The notes under the pieces are model-generated. The model saw only the letters and a list, made by a program, of their open reading frames with translations. It ran no database searches and was not told where the DNA came from. This document shows positions 7,672-16,468 of a DNA stretch of 18,493 nucleotides, piece by piece. Origin of the DNA: CAZFVY01 sp964522665 (lineage in GTDB: Bacteria; Verrucomicrobiota; Verrucomicrobiia; Limisphaerales; CAZFVY01); the NCBI GenBank assembly GCA_964522665.1, contig CAZFVY010000132.1:1-18493 (forward strand), read 5' to 3'. Made by a program: the position numbers and the translations under genes. Numbering within the stretch: the stretch's first letter is position 1; every line of letters starts with the position of its first letter.

Positions 7672-10013
7672 CCATCTATGGTCGCTTGTGGAAAGTGCCA
7701 GGTCATAATCTTGTTGTTGCTTACTGCAACTAAATGACAGCGGTTCGCGCTCGTTTGAAAAGTCTCCGGATCAGCGTCACCTACGGCGAAGCTAGGATAG
7801 TTCTTGTCTTTTCTCAAGCAACCGAGCCGCCTCGAATTCCATAAGGTTAGATTGCTGTCGCTGACTACCGCCAGACAATCTCCAAAGCCGGGGAAGAGTC
7901 TGGCACCACGGGACCACGTGCCAGTTTGATTTTGGCTCATTGGTAGCGGTTCCGGGAGATTAAACGCAACATCCCAGAGCCGCCCGCTTGAATCCACCAC
8001 GATTGCGCGATTCTCGCTAATGGCGGTCAAGAACGCAATATCCTCGTCATTCAGAGGCAAATTCCTCCAAAGCAGGAGCGAATTGTCTTTTGCGGCCGGC
8101 ACGATACGGCTTTTCGAATCCTTGCCTATATCAATCGGAATTCGGCGAAGTGCCCATCGTCCGTCGGAAACACTTTTCCCGGCAATGAAGACCGTGCGAG
8201 AGTAATTATCCAGTGCGAATTTCTTCCAGGTGTATTTGAAATCAAGTTCCTCGAACAGGCCGTCCAATGGTTCCTCCGTGACCCGGTTCCAACGAATTTG
8301 ATGACCACCTGCTTTACCCACCAATGCGAACAGGAAAACGTCCTCACCCAATGTCATCGGAAGGCACTTTATGATATTATAGCCATCTGGTATCCACGGG
8401 CGGCAGTTAGCAAGACAGGATTTTTCGCCCAAGTTGGGAGGAAACATGATGCTGGCAGCCCCGCCCTTGTCCAACAGGGCAAGCGCAACAGACTTGCTTT
8501 CGTTGAAGTAAATGGCAGTCACATTCGGCAAGACTGCCGGATTCTCAAGTTTCCAAACCCTTTCTGTGGGAAATTGAGAGTTGTGGTCTACGTAAAATCT
8601 CAAAAAATGCCAATCCTTCTGCTGCCTGATCGCCGCCAACCCCACAGTCCCTTGATTAGCGAAGCCCATGCCAACGGCGGCGATATATCGGTCTTTGCCA
8701 ATGGTTTCATCAAGAAATGCGTCCCGTTTGTCCAAATGCGCCTCGTCCGAGCTCCCGAACTCAACGAAAGAGCTATAAACAACCCGTTTAAACTCCTTCC
8801 AGAACTCCGTGTTGCCTTCCTCGATCATGGTTTGAACCAAAGATTCGATTCTCCGGCAGGAATCGAGCCTGTGGTTCACTTCAAGCATTAGTGCGGTCTG
8901 CTGCGAAAAGACAGCGACCTGTTGCAAAAGCACTGTTTGCAATCCCGCGATTTCTTGTGAGAACCGTGTTTGCAATCCCGCGATTTCTTGTGAGAATCGT
9001 ATGCCTTCCATCGTTTGGCGAAGAAATATCAGATTTAAAAGAGTCTCCTTGGTATTCGCAAGCGACCAATCCAGGAATTTCCTGACCTTGCTGTGGCACA
9101 GGCCGACAATCAGAAGAAAAAAAAGGCCAAGAAGAGTTGTGTCGAAGGCGATTGCCATGTTCGACAACGCCTGGCCTAACGAATCATTCATTCCCGGCTG
9201 ACTCGCGGTGCCAAGAGCCTTCGTTAGCAGCGGCAATGTGAGGCCATAGTGCAAGGCAGTCCCGATAAATCCTAGAATGGGCAGCGCTGCTTCGGTCCAT
9301 TGAACGGCGACAAACGCACGCACGCAGGCGTCTTCGTCGGCCTCCATTATTTTACCGACCAATTGTTCCGCTTGGCCGCCACTGGGATCCTCGTCGAGCG
9401 AACGTAGCACCACTGCGGCTCGCTCCCCTAGATAACCAATGGCGATTCTCGCGTCTTTAAGGTCATCCAAAGTTATCGAGCCGTCTTTAAGTTTTAACAT
9501 TACCGGACTGTTATTCTCTGAATACGGGTCCATAATCCTGTTGAAATCCACGTAAATCTCATACAAGTAAATCGCCCCAAAAAGGAAGCACGTGAGAATC
9601 GTGTACGTATAGGTCCTGTCGTCCGCGCTGATAAATACTCGCCACAAGAGATACAATTGTTCGGGGATCTTTTTCGCGTCCTGTTCGGCAAACAAGCTTG
9701 CTGTATAAAGCCCCGCGCCAATGACGACTGCCCAAAACAAGGCAAATAAGGACATACGCTCACCGATGGCGACAGACGAGGGAAGCGGGTGGATTCCATT
9801 TACTGGAGGGCGCGGCGTCTTCGGGTCCGAACTCCCACCAAAAGAAGGGACGCGAGTTTGTCCTGGATTATTCCGCTCGTTTAAGCTATTTTTTTTCGTA
9901 GCAATGGTTTCCTTAAGTATAACAACGCCCCAGTATATTGTGATCAAGAGCATGGGGAGAACCACTATGGATATCAACGGTAGCCAGTCCGCCATTAACT
10001 GGTGTTTGGTCAT
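7668..10013 (-). CDS. MotA/TolQ/ExbB-like channel protein fused to coiled coil and C-terminal beta-propeller
   Basis: This 781-residue protein has hydrophobic helices at about 11-33, 88-108, 138-157, 240-262 and 285-307. The region 190-320 resembles the MotA/TolQ/ExbB proton-channel family: ALPILGFIGTALHYGLTLPL, then LGQALSNMAIAFDTTLLGLF, the paired pore helices. After the last helix comes a probable coiled coil (about 325-395) containing a duplicated 11-residue unit (RFSQEIAGLQT). The last ~370 residues look like a cytoplasmic beta-propeller: blade-ending strands LLLW, GRLWDV, LTLWN and IMTWHF recur about every 40 residues. ZorA of Zorya also has a long cytoplasmic tail after the channel, but a propeller there is unusual. 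The gene starts 14 bp after Casp3 and overlaps the ExbD-like gene, so co-expression is likely. No clear Shine-Dalgarno precedes the ATG. The DNA is visibly richer in A+T than the neighbouring Casp genes. Confidence 0.85.
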   Translation of the reverse strand: MTKHQLMADWLPLISIVVLPMLLITIYWGVVILKETIATKKNSLNERNNPGQTRVPSFGGSSDPKTPRPPVNGIHPLPSSVAIGERMSLFALFWAVVIGAGLYTASLFAEQDAKKIPEQLYLLWRVFISADDRTYTYTILTCFLFGAIYLYEIYVDFNRIMDPYSENNSPVMLKLKDGSITLDDLKDARIAIGYLGERAAVVLRSLDEDPSGGQAEQLVGKIMEADEDACVRAFVAVQWTEAALPILGFIGTALHYGLTLPLLTKALGTASQPGMNDSLGQALSNMAIAFDTTLLGLFFLLIVGLCHSKVRKFLDWSLANTKETLLNLIFLRQTMEGIRFSQEIAGLQTRFSQEIAGLQTVLLQQVAVFSQQTALMLEVNHRLDSCRRIESLVQTMIEEGNTEFWKEFKRVVYSSFVEFGSSDEAHLDKRDAFLDETIGKDRYIAAVGMGFANQGTVGLAAIRQQKDWHFLRFYVDHNSQFPTERVWKLENPAVLPNVTAIYFNESKSVALALLDKGGAASIMFPPNLGEKSCLANCRPWIPDGYNIIKCLPMTLGEDVFLFALVGKAGGHQIRWNRVTEEPLDGLFEELDFKYTWKKFALDNYSRTVFIAGKSVSDGRWALRRIPIDIGKDSKSRIVPAAKDNSLLLWRNLPLNDEDIAFLTAISENRAIVVDSSGRLWDVAFNLPEPLPMSQNQTGTWSRGARLFPGFGDCLAVVSDSNLTLWNSRRLGCLRKDKNYPSFAVGDADPETFQTSANRCHLVAVSNNKIMTWHFPQATIDG
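8936..9001 (-). repeat. Two tandem 33-bp copies in the channel protein's coiled coil
   Basis: The unit at 8936-8968 is repeated at 8969-9001 with changes only near its end. It encodes 11 residues (RFSQEIAGLQT) twice in frame, right after the last membrane helix. An 11-residue insert matches a hendecad coiled-coil period, so the duplication would lengthen the stalk without breaking the helix. Confidence 0.8.
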
Positions 10014-10027
10014 ATAGGGGTTTTTAG

Positions 10028-11587
10028 TCAGATTCTGCGAACTTGAAAGTCCGTCACGGGGTAAAATTGCGCGCAGGGAAGCTCATCACTAAATTCTACG
10101 GTCTTGCAAGTGAGTTTACAATTTATTAGCTTGCAGAGCGCTAAGTCTTCGTTCGTGAGCTTGCATAGCAACTGTTGGTTGCTTTGCACTGGCGCCCTTT
10201 GTTGGAGAAGGGTGATAAACGCGATTGCGAAGTTCAATTGGTTCTCGGTGGGAAGGCTGAAATGGGTTCGAGTCGTTTTAGACAAGTGATGGCATATGGC
10301 TCTCGCTTCGTTTATCGAACTTAATTCGTTTCCGTTGCGAATACCTTCTGCAGGGCGCGGATATGGGTCGACCGAAAGGAAAAACGGCTTTTCATTCTCT
10401 GTCCCGTCGATTGTGCCAGGAGGGATCAGAATGAAGGCTGAGTCCGAGAAAATGGAGGTGGTTTGGATGCCGTATTGTTTTGCGATCCGGTATTGGTGCT
10501 CATACGCGATTTCCTTTGAGATCAATTGGGGCAGTCCCTTTTTTTCCAGTAAATCGCGGCATGCATTTATTGGCCGAGGAAGCTCTTGCGGCAGCGACTG
10601 GACATCCACCGTCTCCTTTTTCCCCTCCGTTTGGCTTGCGCATTTCTCGCAGCAGTGCCGGTCTTTCTCAAAGTGCTCTTTGGACAGGTGATCTAGGCGG
10701 CAAATGCGGCACTCAAATGTGTCCCCCTCCTCGTTGTGCCGTTCGCAGGAGGGGCATTTCACCTTGGCGGGCCGGTACGGCGCCGGACGGCTGGCCGCGC
10801 CTTCTACGAGGAAGATTTTTTCCGCAGACTCCAACTGTTGGAAATCCGACGCCTGGCGACGCCCGGTTTTGTCCGACCAGTTCTTGAGCTCCTTTTCGAC
10901 GTAAGCGCACAAATCCTGCGCCACCAATTGGTCGCCGCTCCAAGCCGCGCCTTCCAAGCCCTTGCGCACGAAATAGCTGAACACTCCGTGCCGCTCCTCA
11001 TCCCACTCCCAAGCCCGGTGGCCCGGACGGCAAGCCGTCATCAAAACCGTCGTTCCGTCATGGCCCTCCCGCCGCGAGGCGGCGAGCAGGTCGCGCGCCA
11101 GACTCTCGCCCATCGGATTATCGCCATCTCCCAGACCGCGCTCCACCCCGTTACGGCAGCAGTCCAGGAAAATGGCGCGCGAGCGGCAGGCCAAATTGGA
11201 GAGCCGCACGCGCAAATCGCCCACTTCAATTCTGCCGGTTCCCAAGTCCAGATGGGCGTTTTGCGCCAGCAGATAGCTGCGGATGGTTTCCCCAAACGGG
11301 ATCCCAACGCCGTGGCCCGCGAACAGGAAGAAAAAAAGGTCTTCCTCCTTTAGCTTGGTGGCCGCGTGGACAAGCGCCTTCAAAATGGCGGAATCGGTGG
11401 GGTTGCCCACGCGCTGGACGCCAAACTCGGCATCGTCCCGATCCGCGAGGACTCGGACTTCGTCGAAACCACACCGCTCGCGCAAGGCCCGCGCGATCGA
11501 ATACACGTCGCGGCAGGCAAACCTCAAGTTGGAGATGCCCGAACCGGACTCGTACTCTTCAATGCCAGCGAGAATGGCGTATTTCAT
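10028..11587 (-). CDS. Casp3: caspase-zinc ribbon-FGE-like protein
   Basis: The first ~262 residues of this 519-residue protein are almost the same as Casp2, with His92 (FAGHG) and Cys144 (LDCCRNG). The zinc ribbon keeps the Casp2 spacing with a different sequence: CPSC 278/281, CRIC 293/296, CEKC 313/316. The rest (about 378-519) resembles the formylglycine-generating-enzyme/sulfatase-modifying fold: SAFILIPPGTIDG, then NEARAICHHLSKTTRTHFSL and PTENQLNFAI (family pattern: NVSW.DA..FC..LS..TG..FRLPTEAEWEYA), ending FQVRRI (family: GFR.VR). The GNVWEW-type core is missing, so it is short and probably not an oxidase. In other bacterial conflict systems this fold is a binding module. It lacks the Sel1 repeats, the membrane anchor and the PVLVPG linker. 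It ends 14 bp before the channel gene. The C-terminal half is A+T-richer than the caspase half, consistent with domain swapping. Confidence 0.85.
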   Translation of the reverse strand: MKYAILAGIEEYESGSGISNLRFACRDVYSIARALRERCGFDEVRVLADRDDAEFGVQRVGNPTDSAILKALVHAATKLKEEDLFFFLFAGHGVGIPFGETIRSYLLAQNAHLDLGTGRIEVGDLRVRLSNLACRSRAIFLDCCRNGVERGLGDGDNPMGESLARDLLAASRREGHDGTTVLMTACRPGHRAWEWDEERHGVFSYFVRKGLEGAAWSGDQLVAQDLCAYVEKELKNWSDKTGRRQASDFQQLESAEKIFLVEGAASRPAPYRPAKVKCPSCERHNEEGDTFECRICRLDHLSKEHFEKDRHCCEKCASQTEGKKETVDVQSLPQELPRPINACRDLLEKKGLPQLISKEIAYEHQYRIAKQYGIQTTSIFSDSAFILIPPGTIDGTENEKPFFLSVDPYPRPAEGIRNGNELSSINEARAICHHLSKTTRTHFSLPTENQLNFAIAFITLLQQRAPVQSNQQLLCKLTNEDLALCKLINCKLTCKTVEFSDELPCAQFYPVTDFQVRRI

Positions 11588-11755
11588 CGTTTGTCAGCAC
11601 CACGATTTCGGCGCAGTAACCACCGCGGAGCACCCCGTGCTCGAAAAGTTATACTCCGAAAACGCCCATTTTATTCATCGGGCCGACGGCAGGCCTCCGC
11701 ACGGCCGGCATCGGCTGGCGAAACCGATGACGGCGGTCTGATTTATGGCTGATTT
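10808..11755. repeat. Segmental duplication, copy 2 (caspase start plus upstream leader)
   Basis: This is the second copy of the block at 3055-4000. Bases 11028-11591 carry no difference from 3275-3838. The upstream leader (11592-11755) is also similar, with a few substitutions and a 2-base length change. On the distal side identity falls off through the end of the caspase domain, then the zinc ribbon is clearly diverged. The pattern of a perfect core with decaying flanks suits gene conversion between two older paralogues as well as a recent duplication. Confidence 0.9.
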
Positions 11756-11866
11756 TCATTCTCGCACCGGCTCCGGGTTCGATGCAAGCGTGAGCGACGT
11801 CGATTCACGCTGAAATGCAGGCAAAGCAGCATCAACGACTCCAAGGCGCAATAGCAACATCGGTTC

Positions 11867-13453
11867 TCAAAGTAGAACTGTCCAGATTCGCCACGCATAA
11901 ACCAACAGTCCGACCAAACCAAGAGTTCTGCCCAGGCGGTGCAGCAACCGATCGCTTGCGCATTCCTGATCGATCCCTGCGCCGTACGCCATTAAGACTA
12001 ATACGCTGTTTAAGAACCCGTCTAGAATAAGCCAATACAGTCCACCGGACCAAAAAGCAGAGGCCGAACAAACGAGTCCCAAGATTCCAAAGAATAGAGC
12101 CAAGCCTCCGGACTTTTGCTCCGGGGCCAATAGAGCAATCAATCTAGACCGGGCCACGGCGTCCCCCTTTTCAGCGGCGTTGCGATACCAGTTGGCGGCT
12201 TCGACAGGGTCCTTTTTCCGCCCTTGGCCATACTCGCAGCAGATTCCCAAATTGCATTGAGCACTTGCCAGGCCTTGTTCGGCCGCTTTCGCATACCAAC
12301 GAACGGCTTCGCCGTAGTCTTTTGCCACGCCAAGGCCGTAGTAGTAGCAGTCCCCCAGTCCTTTTTGAGCCTCCCCGTTGCCTTGCTCGGCCGCCTTGGT
12401 GTACCAACGAACGGCTTCGCCGTAGTCTTTTGCCACGCCAAGGCCGTAGAAGTACCCCAACTCGGCTTGAGCCGTCGCATCGCCTTGTTCGGCCGCTACG
12501 CGAAAACGTGCGGCCCATGTCGGCATCGGCGGAGGATTGATACGGGCATTTTCCTTCTCGGGTTTGGCTTGGGCGGAGGGCTTCGGCGGAAGATTGATGC
12601 AAACTGTTTCCTTCTTCGGATTGACCTTGGCATTCGCGCTGGGCGGAGGCGAAACGGATTCTTTGGAGTTTGGAACCGGCAGAACTGGTTCCCGCAGGCG
12701 GCCTGGCACTAAAACGGGCGGCTCGGCGCCGGGGCCGGGTTGGACCCACGGGCGTTGTTCGCGGCCCAACTCGTGGGCGTCCGCCACGTTCGTCATCCGT
12801 TCACGCAGCCGAATCGAGAACCGATCATCCAAACGAATTTCGGCCCCCGCTTCCACCGCCGCCTTTACCTCTTCCAAGAATGCGAAGGTGAAAAGGCCGT
12901 GGCCAATCGCCGCTGACTCCAATGCCTGGCAGCCCTCCGCGCAGGAAAACATGAGGGCGATGGGGCTGCCGCGGGCCGAGCTGGCCACGACGTCGCGCCA
13001 GCCGCGTTCACCCGTAAAGCTCTGGCCGGTAGCGTCTCGATCCCGGCGCATGGGCGAACGACACGCGTCAATTACGAAGGCACGCCCGACGCCCTCTTTG
13101 GCGGTGCAATCGCGCAAAGCCGACATTTCTAAAGTATGTTGGCGGTGGGCAAGCCGATTGAGCCGAACTTTGGGAAAGAGTAAAAGTTGCCGACCATCGT
13201 CCGATTTACCATGGCCGGCAAAGTAAAAGAAGAACAGGTCGCCGTGTTGAAGCCCGCTTACCAGATTCTCGGCCTTATCGAGAATCTCATCCGGGTTGGC
13301 GGGATTCGGAAAGTAGATGGATGCTTCGTCAAAACCTGCCTTGTGGACAAGCAGCCCATGCACCTTGCTGCCGTCCTGAAGCGCATAACGCAAATCGACA
13401 ATGTTATCGTCCTCATATTCATTGACGGTAACGATAAGGCCAACCCGCTTCAT
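11867..13453 (-). CDS. Casp4: caspase-Sel1 repeat protein with C-terminal membrane anchor
   Basis: This 528-residue protein has a caspase-like domain (about 1-235) with His81 (FAGHG) and Cys131 (VIDACR). It is most like Casp1. The linker has QPGPGAEPPVLVPG (238-251) and a duplicated motif of the type KE..(C/R)IN(L/P)PP (about 281-309), also seen once in Casp2. Three Sel1 repeats and a partial fourth follow (about 315-440); the first is two residues short. Two of the repeats are almost the same at DNA level, 108 bp apart (12301 and 12409). The C-terminus (450-528) has two to three hydrophobic helices and aligns with the Casp2 anchor (FFG.L, WS.G.Y, LVM, YxxRI). It should be an inner-membrane-tethered cytoplasmic protease. 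GGAG lies about 8 bp before the ATG. It is 210 bp after Casp5 and 279 bp before Casp3. Confidence 0.9.
   Translation of the reverse strand: MKRVGLIVTVNEYEDDNIVDLRYALQDGSKVHGLLVHKAGFDEASIYFPNPANPDEILDKAENLVSGLQHGDLFFFYFAGHGKSDDGRQLLLFPKVRLNRLAHRQHTLEMSALRDCTAKEGVGRAFVIDACRSPMRRDRDATGQSFTGERGWRDVVASSARGSPIALMFSCAEGCQALESAAIGHGLFTFAFLEEVKAAVEAGAEIRLDDRFSIRLRERMTNVADAHELGREQRPWVQPGPGAEPPVLVPGRLREPVLPVPNSKESVSPPPSANAKVNPKKETVCINLPPKPSAQAKPEKENARINPPPMPTWAARFRVAAEQGDATAQAELGYFYGLGVAKDYGEAVRWYTKAAEQGNGEAQKGLGDCYYYGLGVAKDYGEAVRWYAKAAEQGLASAQCNLGICCEYGQGRKKDPVEAANWYRNAAEKGDAVARSRLIALLAPEQKSGGLALFFGILGLVCSASAFWSGGLYWLILDGFLNSVLVLMAYGAGIDQECASDRLLHRLGRTLGLVGLLVYAWRIWTVLL
12134..12511 (-). repeat. Coding Sel1 repeats in Casp4
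   Basis: Three repeats and a partial fourth start at residues 329, 363, 399 and 434. The first unit is 34 residues and the second 36. A stretch of about 40 bases starting at 12301 recurs unchanged at 12409, showing recent unit duplication. The array is much shorter than the eight-unit array of Casp2. Confidence 0.85.
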
Positions 13454-13663
13454 GCCCGGTCTCCAGAGACGTCCAAAATCGGAATTCTGTGCAACGGCGA
13501 ATTGTTTTCCGCCAAAGATCGTCCGATTGACGGGGGAGACTTATCTCGCGCGAAGCCAGAGAAAAAGCGATGCACGTCGAAGAACCTCCGTACAATAAGA
13601 CCGATCCAGGTCTGCCGACTCGACCGAACTTCGCCTCTCCATCTCGCCCGTTTTGGCATATTG

Positions 13664-16421
13664 TCAGGAATGATTCTCTAAAATCTCCAAAAAGAGCCGA
13701 TGACGATCGCAGCTATTCCTTTCGTCAAGTTCTTTAGCGCTCAATTCGGCCTTTTCCAAGCAGCGCTTGGCCGCGGAAAAATCTTGGAATATATGTCCCC
13801 AACCATGGGCGCATTCAAGCCAATCCTGCGTACTTCCAGCCGCTGATTCGGCCTTTTCCAGGCAGCGCTTGGCCGCGGTAGGATCTTGAAATTGCGCCTG
13901 CCAGCCCTCGGCGCAATGGGTCCAATCGAGCGAACTTCCAGCCGCCGATTCGGCCTTTTGCAGGNNNNNNNNNNNNNNNNNNNNNNNNNNNNNNNNNNNN
14001 NNNNNNNNNNNNNNNNNNNNNNNNNNNNNNNNNNNNNNNNNNNNNNNNNNNNNNNNNNNNNNNNAGCGAACTTCCAGCCGCCGATTCGGCCTTTTGCAGG
14101 CAGCGTTTGGCCCCGACAGAATCTTGAAATAGTGTCTGCCAGCCCTCGGCGCAATGAGTCCAATCGAGCGAACCTCCAGCCGCCAATTCGGCCTCTTGCA
14201 GGCAACGCCTAGCCCTGGCAGAATCTTGGAGTAGCGTCTGCCAGCCATCAGCACAACGAGTCCAAGCAAACGCACTACCAAGCCGGTCTGCGATCGCTTC
14301 GGCCTCTCCGAGGCAACGCTCGGCCGCCGAAGAGTCCTGAAAAACCGCCTGCCATCCGCCGGCACAACCAATCCAATTTGTCGGAACGCCAGAGAGTATG
14401 TAAATAACGCTTTTCTCGGACTCGAGCGTGTGATGGGTGCTCTTCACCCCGTCAGCGTCTTGGACAGCGCTTCCCTCACTGAAGCACTTATAGGCGAGAT
14501 CAGTCTCTTTTTTTGCGGCCGATTCGGCCTTTTTCAGAAAGCGCCTGGCGGCGGCAGAATCTCGCATAAATTTCTGCCAGTGATCGGCGCAACCAACCCA
14601 ATCACGCGACCGGTTATGCTGCGATTCGGCTTTCTCCAGGCAACGCTTGGCCGCCACGGAGTCGTTAAACAGAACCCTCCAAGTTCCGGCGAGATTCAAC
14701 CAATTCGCCGTTCCACCTTCCGCAGCTTCGCCTTTGAGCAGACACCGCCGGGCCAACTCGTAGTCGTGGAACGCCTCCATTCCGCCAATAGCGAGGAGCC
14801 GAAAGTCCTCGCGGTTCTTAGCTTCCGATTCGGCCTGTCGAAAACACTTCCCCGCCGATGTTTCATCGCCAAATAAAACCATCCACGCTTTTGCCCCTTG
14901 GGTGCCGTTCGCCTTCGCCAATAATGGTATTCTGGCATCGTCAGGCCGTCCAAATCGCCAACGTAGGATCGCTCCCCAGAGGCACGGATCGAGAACCGCT
15001 TTAGCGTCATCGGGTTCCGCGTCTGGATTTGGCGCAAACCGCCCCGCATAATAGCGCTTGAGCAGTTGGACAAACCGGCCCCGCGCGTCGTCCGTCACCG
15101 GGGCGGAATCCAGCCAGCGAAGGAGGAGTTGGTGGGAGCCGGTCATCACCAACGCGTCCACGTCCACGCTAAAGCGAAGGCCGCCGTCAAAAAGTCCGAA
15201 ATCCCCAACACAGCCGGCGTCAAGATAGGGTTTTGGGTCGCCGACGACATCCTCGCCAAACTGCTTTTGGAGCGTGGCTGAATAGAATGCGAGGCGCGTG
15301 GCGGGAGCCGGAATCGGTTCGGCGCGACCGAATAATCTCTCCCTGAACGAGCTCACAGGCGCTTTCGGCGCGAGCAGTTCTCGCTGAAAATTCGGGTGAA
15401 TATAGTGCCAAGGAAATACCGTTCGCGTCGATGGCGGAAACGCGTCGCCAACCTCCTCCGCCGCCGGCCGCCGCGGCAGCTCGCTCATACTTGGCTCGCA
15501 ACCCTCAGGGCTCGGATCTGCGGGTTTCGGCTTGGAGCCGCCACCTGGCACTAAAACGGGTGCCCCTGGGCCTTGGCCGGGTTGGGCTTTGGCCGGTGCG
15601 GCGAGCTTTAACTGCAAACCCCCGGCGGGCGGAACGACGGTTTGCTCGGGCGGAAGCCGGAGTTCATCTGGGGTATTGAATTTTGTCGAGGTCTTCTTTT
15701 GCGCACCCGCCAACCGGAGCCGGTCCTTCAAAGAAGGAACATGGTAGCGGTGCGCTACTTGCCAGCGCCGGCGGGGGTCCTCTCGGCACCAATCCGCCAT
15801 GCAATCAGCAGTCGCCCCAGCGAGCATATCCGAGTCCAGGTTTCCCGCGTGCTCGTCCAATGCCTTCAACAAGGCGTGCGTGAAAACTCCGTGCCCCAGG
15901 CTCTCGTCCTCGTAACTCACCTGCCCGTCGCTGCACCCGTAGATCACTTCCACGCGCCGCCTCCCGTGAATCGCCGCTCGGATATCGCGTGCCTCCGCCT
16001 CCCCAAACGCTTGGCCTCCACGCGCCCCACCCTGCTCGCTCCGGCACGCGTCCAAGATCGCCAACACTTTCTCATAGCCGAATTCTCCCTGCCAGACCCG
16101 CGCGACCGAGTCGAATGGGATGGACCCCAACCCTCCCCCCTTGCTGTTCGCCGGATGCAAATGATATTGGCCGCGTATCTGCTGGCCGTGTCCGGCAAAA
16201 AAAAACAGGAAAACATCCCCGCGGCCGACTTCGCTCAAGAGACTTCGTTCCAGGGCGTCCCGGCTGGCGTCCGGGCCCAAGAGAAGGGTCGTCTTGAAGC
16301 CACAGCGTTCCCGAAGCGCGCGATCCAACTCCCGCGCGTCCGCCTCGGCAAATCGCAGCTTCGCGAGCCCAGAGTCGCTAGGGTACTCATTGACTCCCAC
16401 AACCACTGCATCCTTGCGCAT
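13664..16421 (-). CDS. Casp5: caspase protein with 34-residue repeat array, interrupted by an assembly gap
   Basis: Numbered from the ATG at 16421 (MRKDAVVVGVNEY, matching the family start), the caspase-like domain covers about 1-240 with His78 (FFAGHG) and Cys126 (ILDACR). An in-frame ATG at 16448 is possible, but AGGA lies 12 bp before 16421. A linker holds QPGQGPGAPVLVPG (280-293). Residues about 335-510 are an unassigned region whose first part recurs in Casp1 (WHYIHPNFQRELLAP, RLAFYSATL). From about 515 a repeat of 34 residues begins, with consensus W..CA.GWQ..FQDS..AKRCLEKAESAAG, probably helical TPR/Sel1-like hairpins. The array is cut by 100 Ns and resumes in another frame, ending with ERNSCDRHRLFLEILENHS. 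The frame change is explained by the arbitrary gap length, so I treat this as one gene. It has no membrane anchor. It lies 47 bp after the AAA+ gene. Confidence 0.8.
13700..14710 (-). repeat. 102-bp coding repeat array in Casp5
   Basis: Units of 34 codons end in the motif for LEKAESAAG. Successive copies of the GATTCGGCCTTTTGCAGG-like segment end at 13760, 13862, 13964, 14100 and 14202, that is 102 bp apart except across the N gap. At least seven units are visible, with the oldest (most diverged) toward the caspase side. The units next to the gap are nearly identical to each other. Confidence 0.85.
13965..14064. other. Assembly gap of 100 N inside the repeat array
   Basis: Exactly 100 Ns separate two nearly identical repeat units: the same bases (GCGAACTTCCAGCCGCCGATTCGGCC and on) flank both sides. 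A round 100 is the usual placeholder for unknown length. If the 102-bp register is kept, the true gap is 66 + 102k bases. All such values are multiples of three and would restore one reading frame. Confidence 0.95.
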
Positions 16422-16468
16422 ATCGATCGGCAATCCTGCTAAGTCCATCGCGCGTTCGCCCGTCGAGC

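Noticed and set aside
6415..10013. Straight assignment as a Zorya system
   Set aside because: The channel pair is Zorya-like in outline, but no ZorC, ZorD helicase or ZorE nuclease is present, and the tail and periplasmic domains differ.
10028..10500. Diversity-generating retroelement target
   Set aside because: An FGE-like domain can be such a target, but no reverse transcriptase, template repeat or variable repeat is visible in the window.
15642..16442. 266-codon plus-strand open frame opposite the Casp5 protease domain
   Set aside because: Shadow of the caspase coding sequence; no domain or start signal.
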